A stretch of 64,000 nt of DNA, from assembly GCA_945859605.1 (NCBI GenBank), contig OX243822.1:22211644-22275643 (forward strand). The letters are read 5' to 3'. Shown here piece by piece: positions 63,495-64,000 of the stretch (positions are counted from its first letter, which is position 1; every line of letters starts with the position of its first letter). The position numbers and the translations under genes are program-made. A model generated the notes under the pieces. That model was not told the DNA's origin. It made no database searches and saw only the letters and a list, made by a program, of their open reading frames with translations. This stretch comes from Lumbricus rubellus (Eukaryota > Annelida > Clitellata > Crassiclitellata > Lumbricidae).

Positions 63495-64000
63495 TGAACT
63501 GGACATTCAGAATCAATTGGACTGGAAAAGAGTTTAAATCTGGATTTGGGATGAAAGATATATTTCTGACCAGGAAGCTTAGAACTATCAAAAAGAACAC
63601 ATTGCAGATTTGTCAAGTACTCGTACCTCAAATGACAGTGAAACTGAATTTGCTCACTTGATTATTTACAGCAAACGATTACGAGTAAAGAATCTCGGCA
63701 TTTAACTGCTCAAGACAACAACTTTCTGCAGGCCAAAGAATATGGAAAATTAGAAATATTTATAATTAATAATTATGTAACAAATTTCATACTGGTTCGA
63801 AAAAAGTTAATTATGAAACCTTCGAAATGGGATAATATTTCTTTCAAAGGGACAGTATTAAGTTTCGTATGGTCCCGACAAACATACTATATGTCCCGTG
63901 ATTCCGTGAACAACACTATACAAATTATGAATGGTTATTAAACTGTTGATGGTTATTAAACTGGATTTTCAGGGTAAGCGGTCCTTGTCGTAAATGGAAT
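63495..64000. other. 3' flank of AARS2
   Basis: Presumed 3' UTR and beyond. I see no canonical AATAAA here, and no further gene. Confidence 0.5.

Overview
The window is animal nuclear DNA, most likely from a marine invertebrate. The genes have many spliceosomal introns, the DNA is AT-rich and full of simple repeats, and it carries LINE, SINE, hAT and piggyBac relics. The palindromic word GGCC flanked by TA (tataggcctac-like) is strikingly common, as I recall it being in echinoderm and hemichordate DNA, but I cannot fix the phylum.

Four host protein genes can be assembled exon by exon with consistent phases. On the minus strand: an achaete-scute-like bHLH factor (2,922-4,448, one coding exon); a MAP7/ensconsin-family microtubule protein (21,560-32,261, nine coding exons, the first only 7 nt of coding sequence); and OSTM1, the lysosomal ClC-7 partner (35,132-43,592, six exons, signal peptide to C-terminal membrane segment). 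On the plus strand is mitochondrial-type alanyl-tRNA synthetase AARS2 (45,585 or nearby to 63,494, about 23 exons). OSTM1 and AARS2 are head to head about 2 kb apart. They have unrelated jobs: neural-type transcription, microtubules, lysosome ion transport and mitochondrial translation.

Between them lie mobile elements, many with visible target duplications. At 8.3-11.7 kb a CR1/L2-like LINE is broken by a second LINE's tail plus locally copied filler, and by an internally deleted piggyBac-like element in a TTAA site. At 13.9-19.84 kb is the most unusual object: about 5.9 kb bounded by matching inverted ends, with repeated TATGTCCA-type subterminal sites, carrying a two-exon gene of unknown type that encodes more than 20 copies of an 18-residue repeat. 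That gene is itself split by a 1.73-kb transposon with a perfect 15-bp inverted repeat. hAT-type elements with 8-bp duplications sit at 19.87, 39.17, 42.78, 47.01 (imperfect duplication) and 56.37 kb. A 684-bp element with perfect 28-bp ends sits at 37.98 kb.

The remaining gene-free stretches hold microsatellites, minisatellites and decayed LINE pieces. One minisatellite, at 35.8-36.2 kb, duplicates an exon-intron junction of OSTM1.
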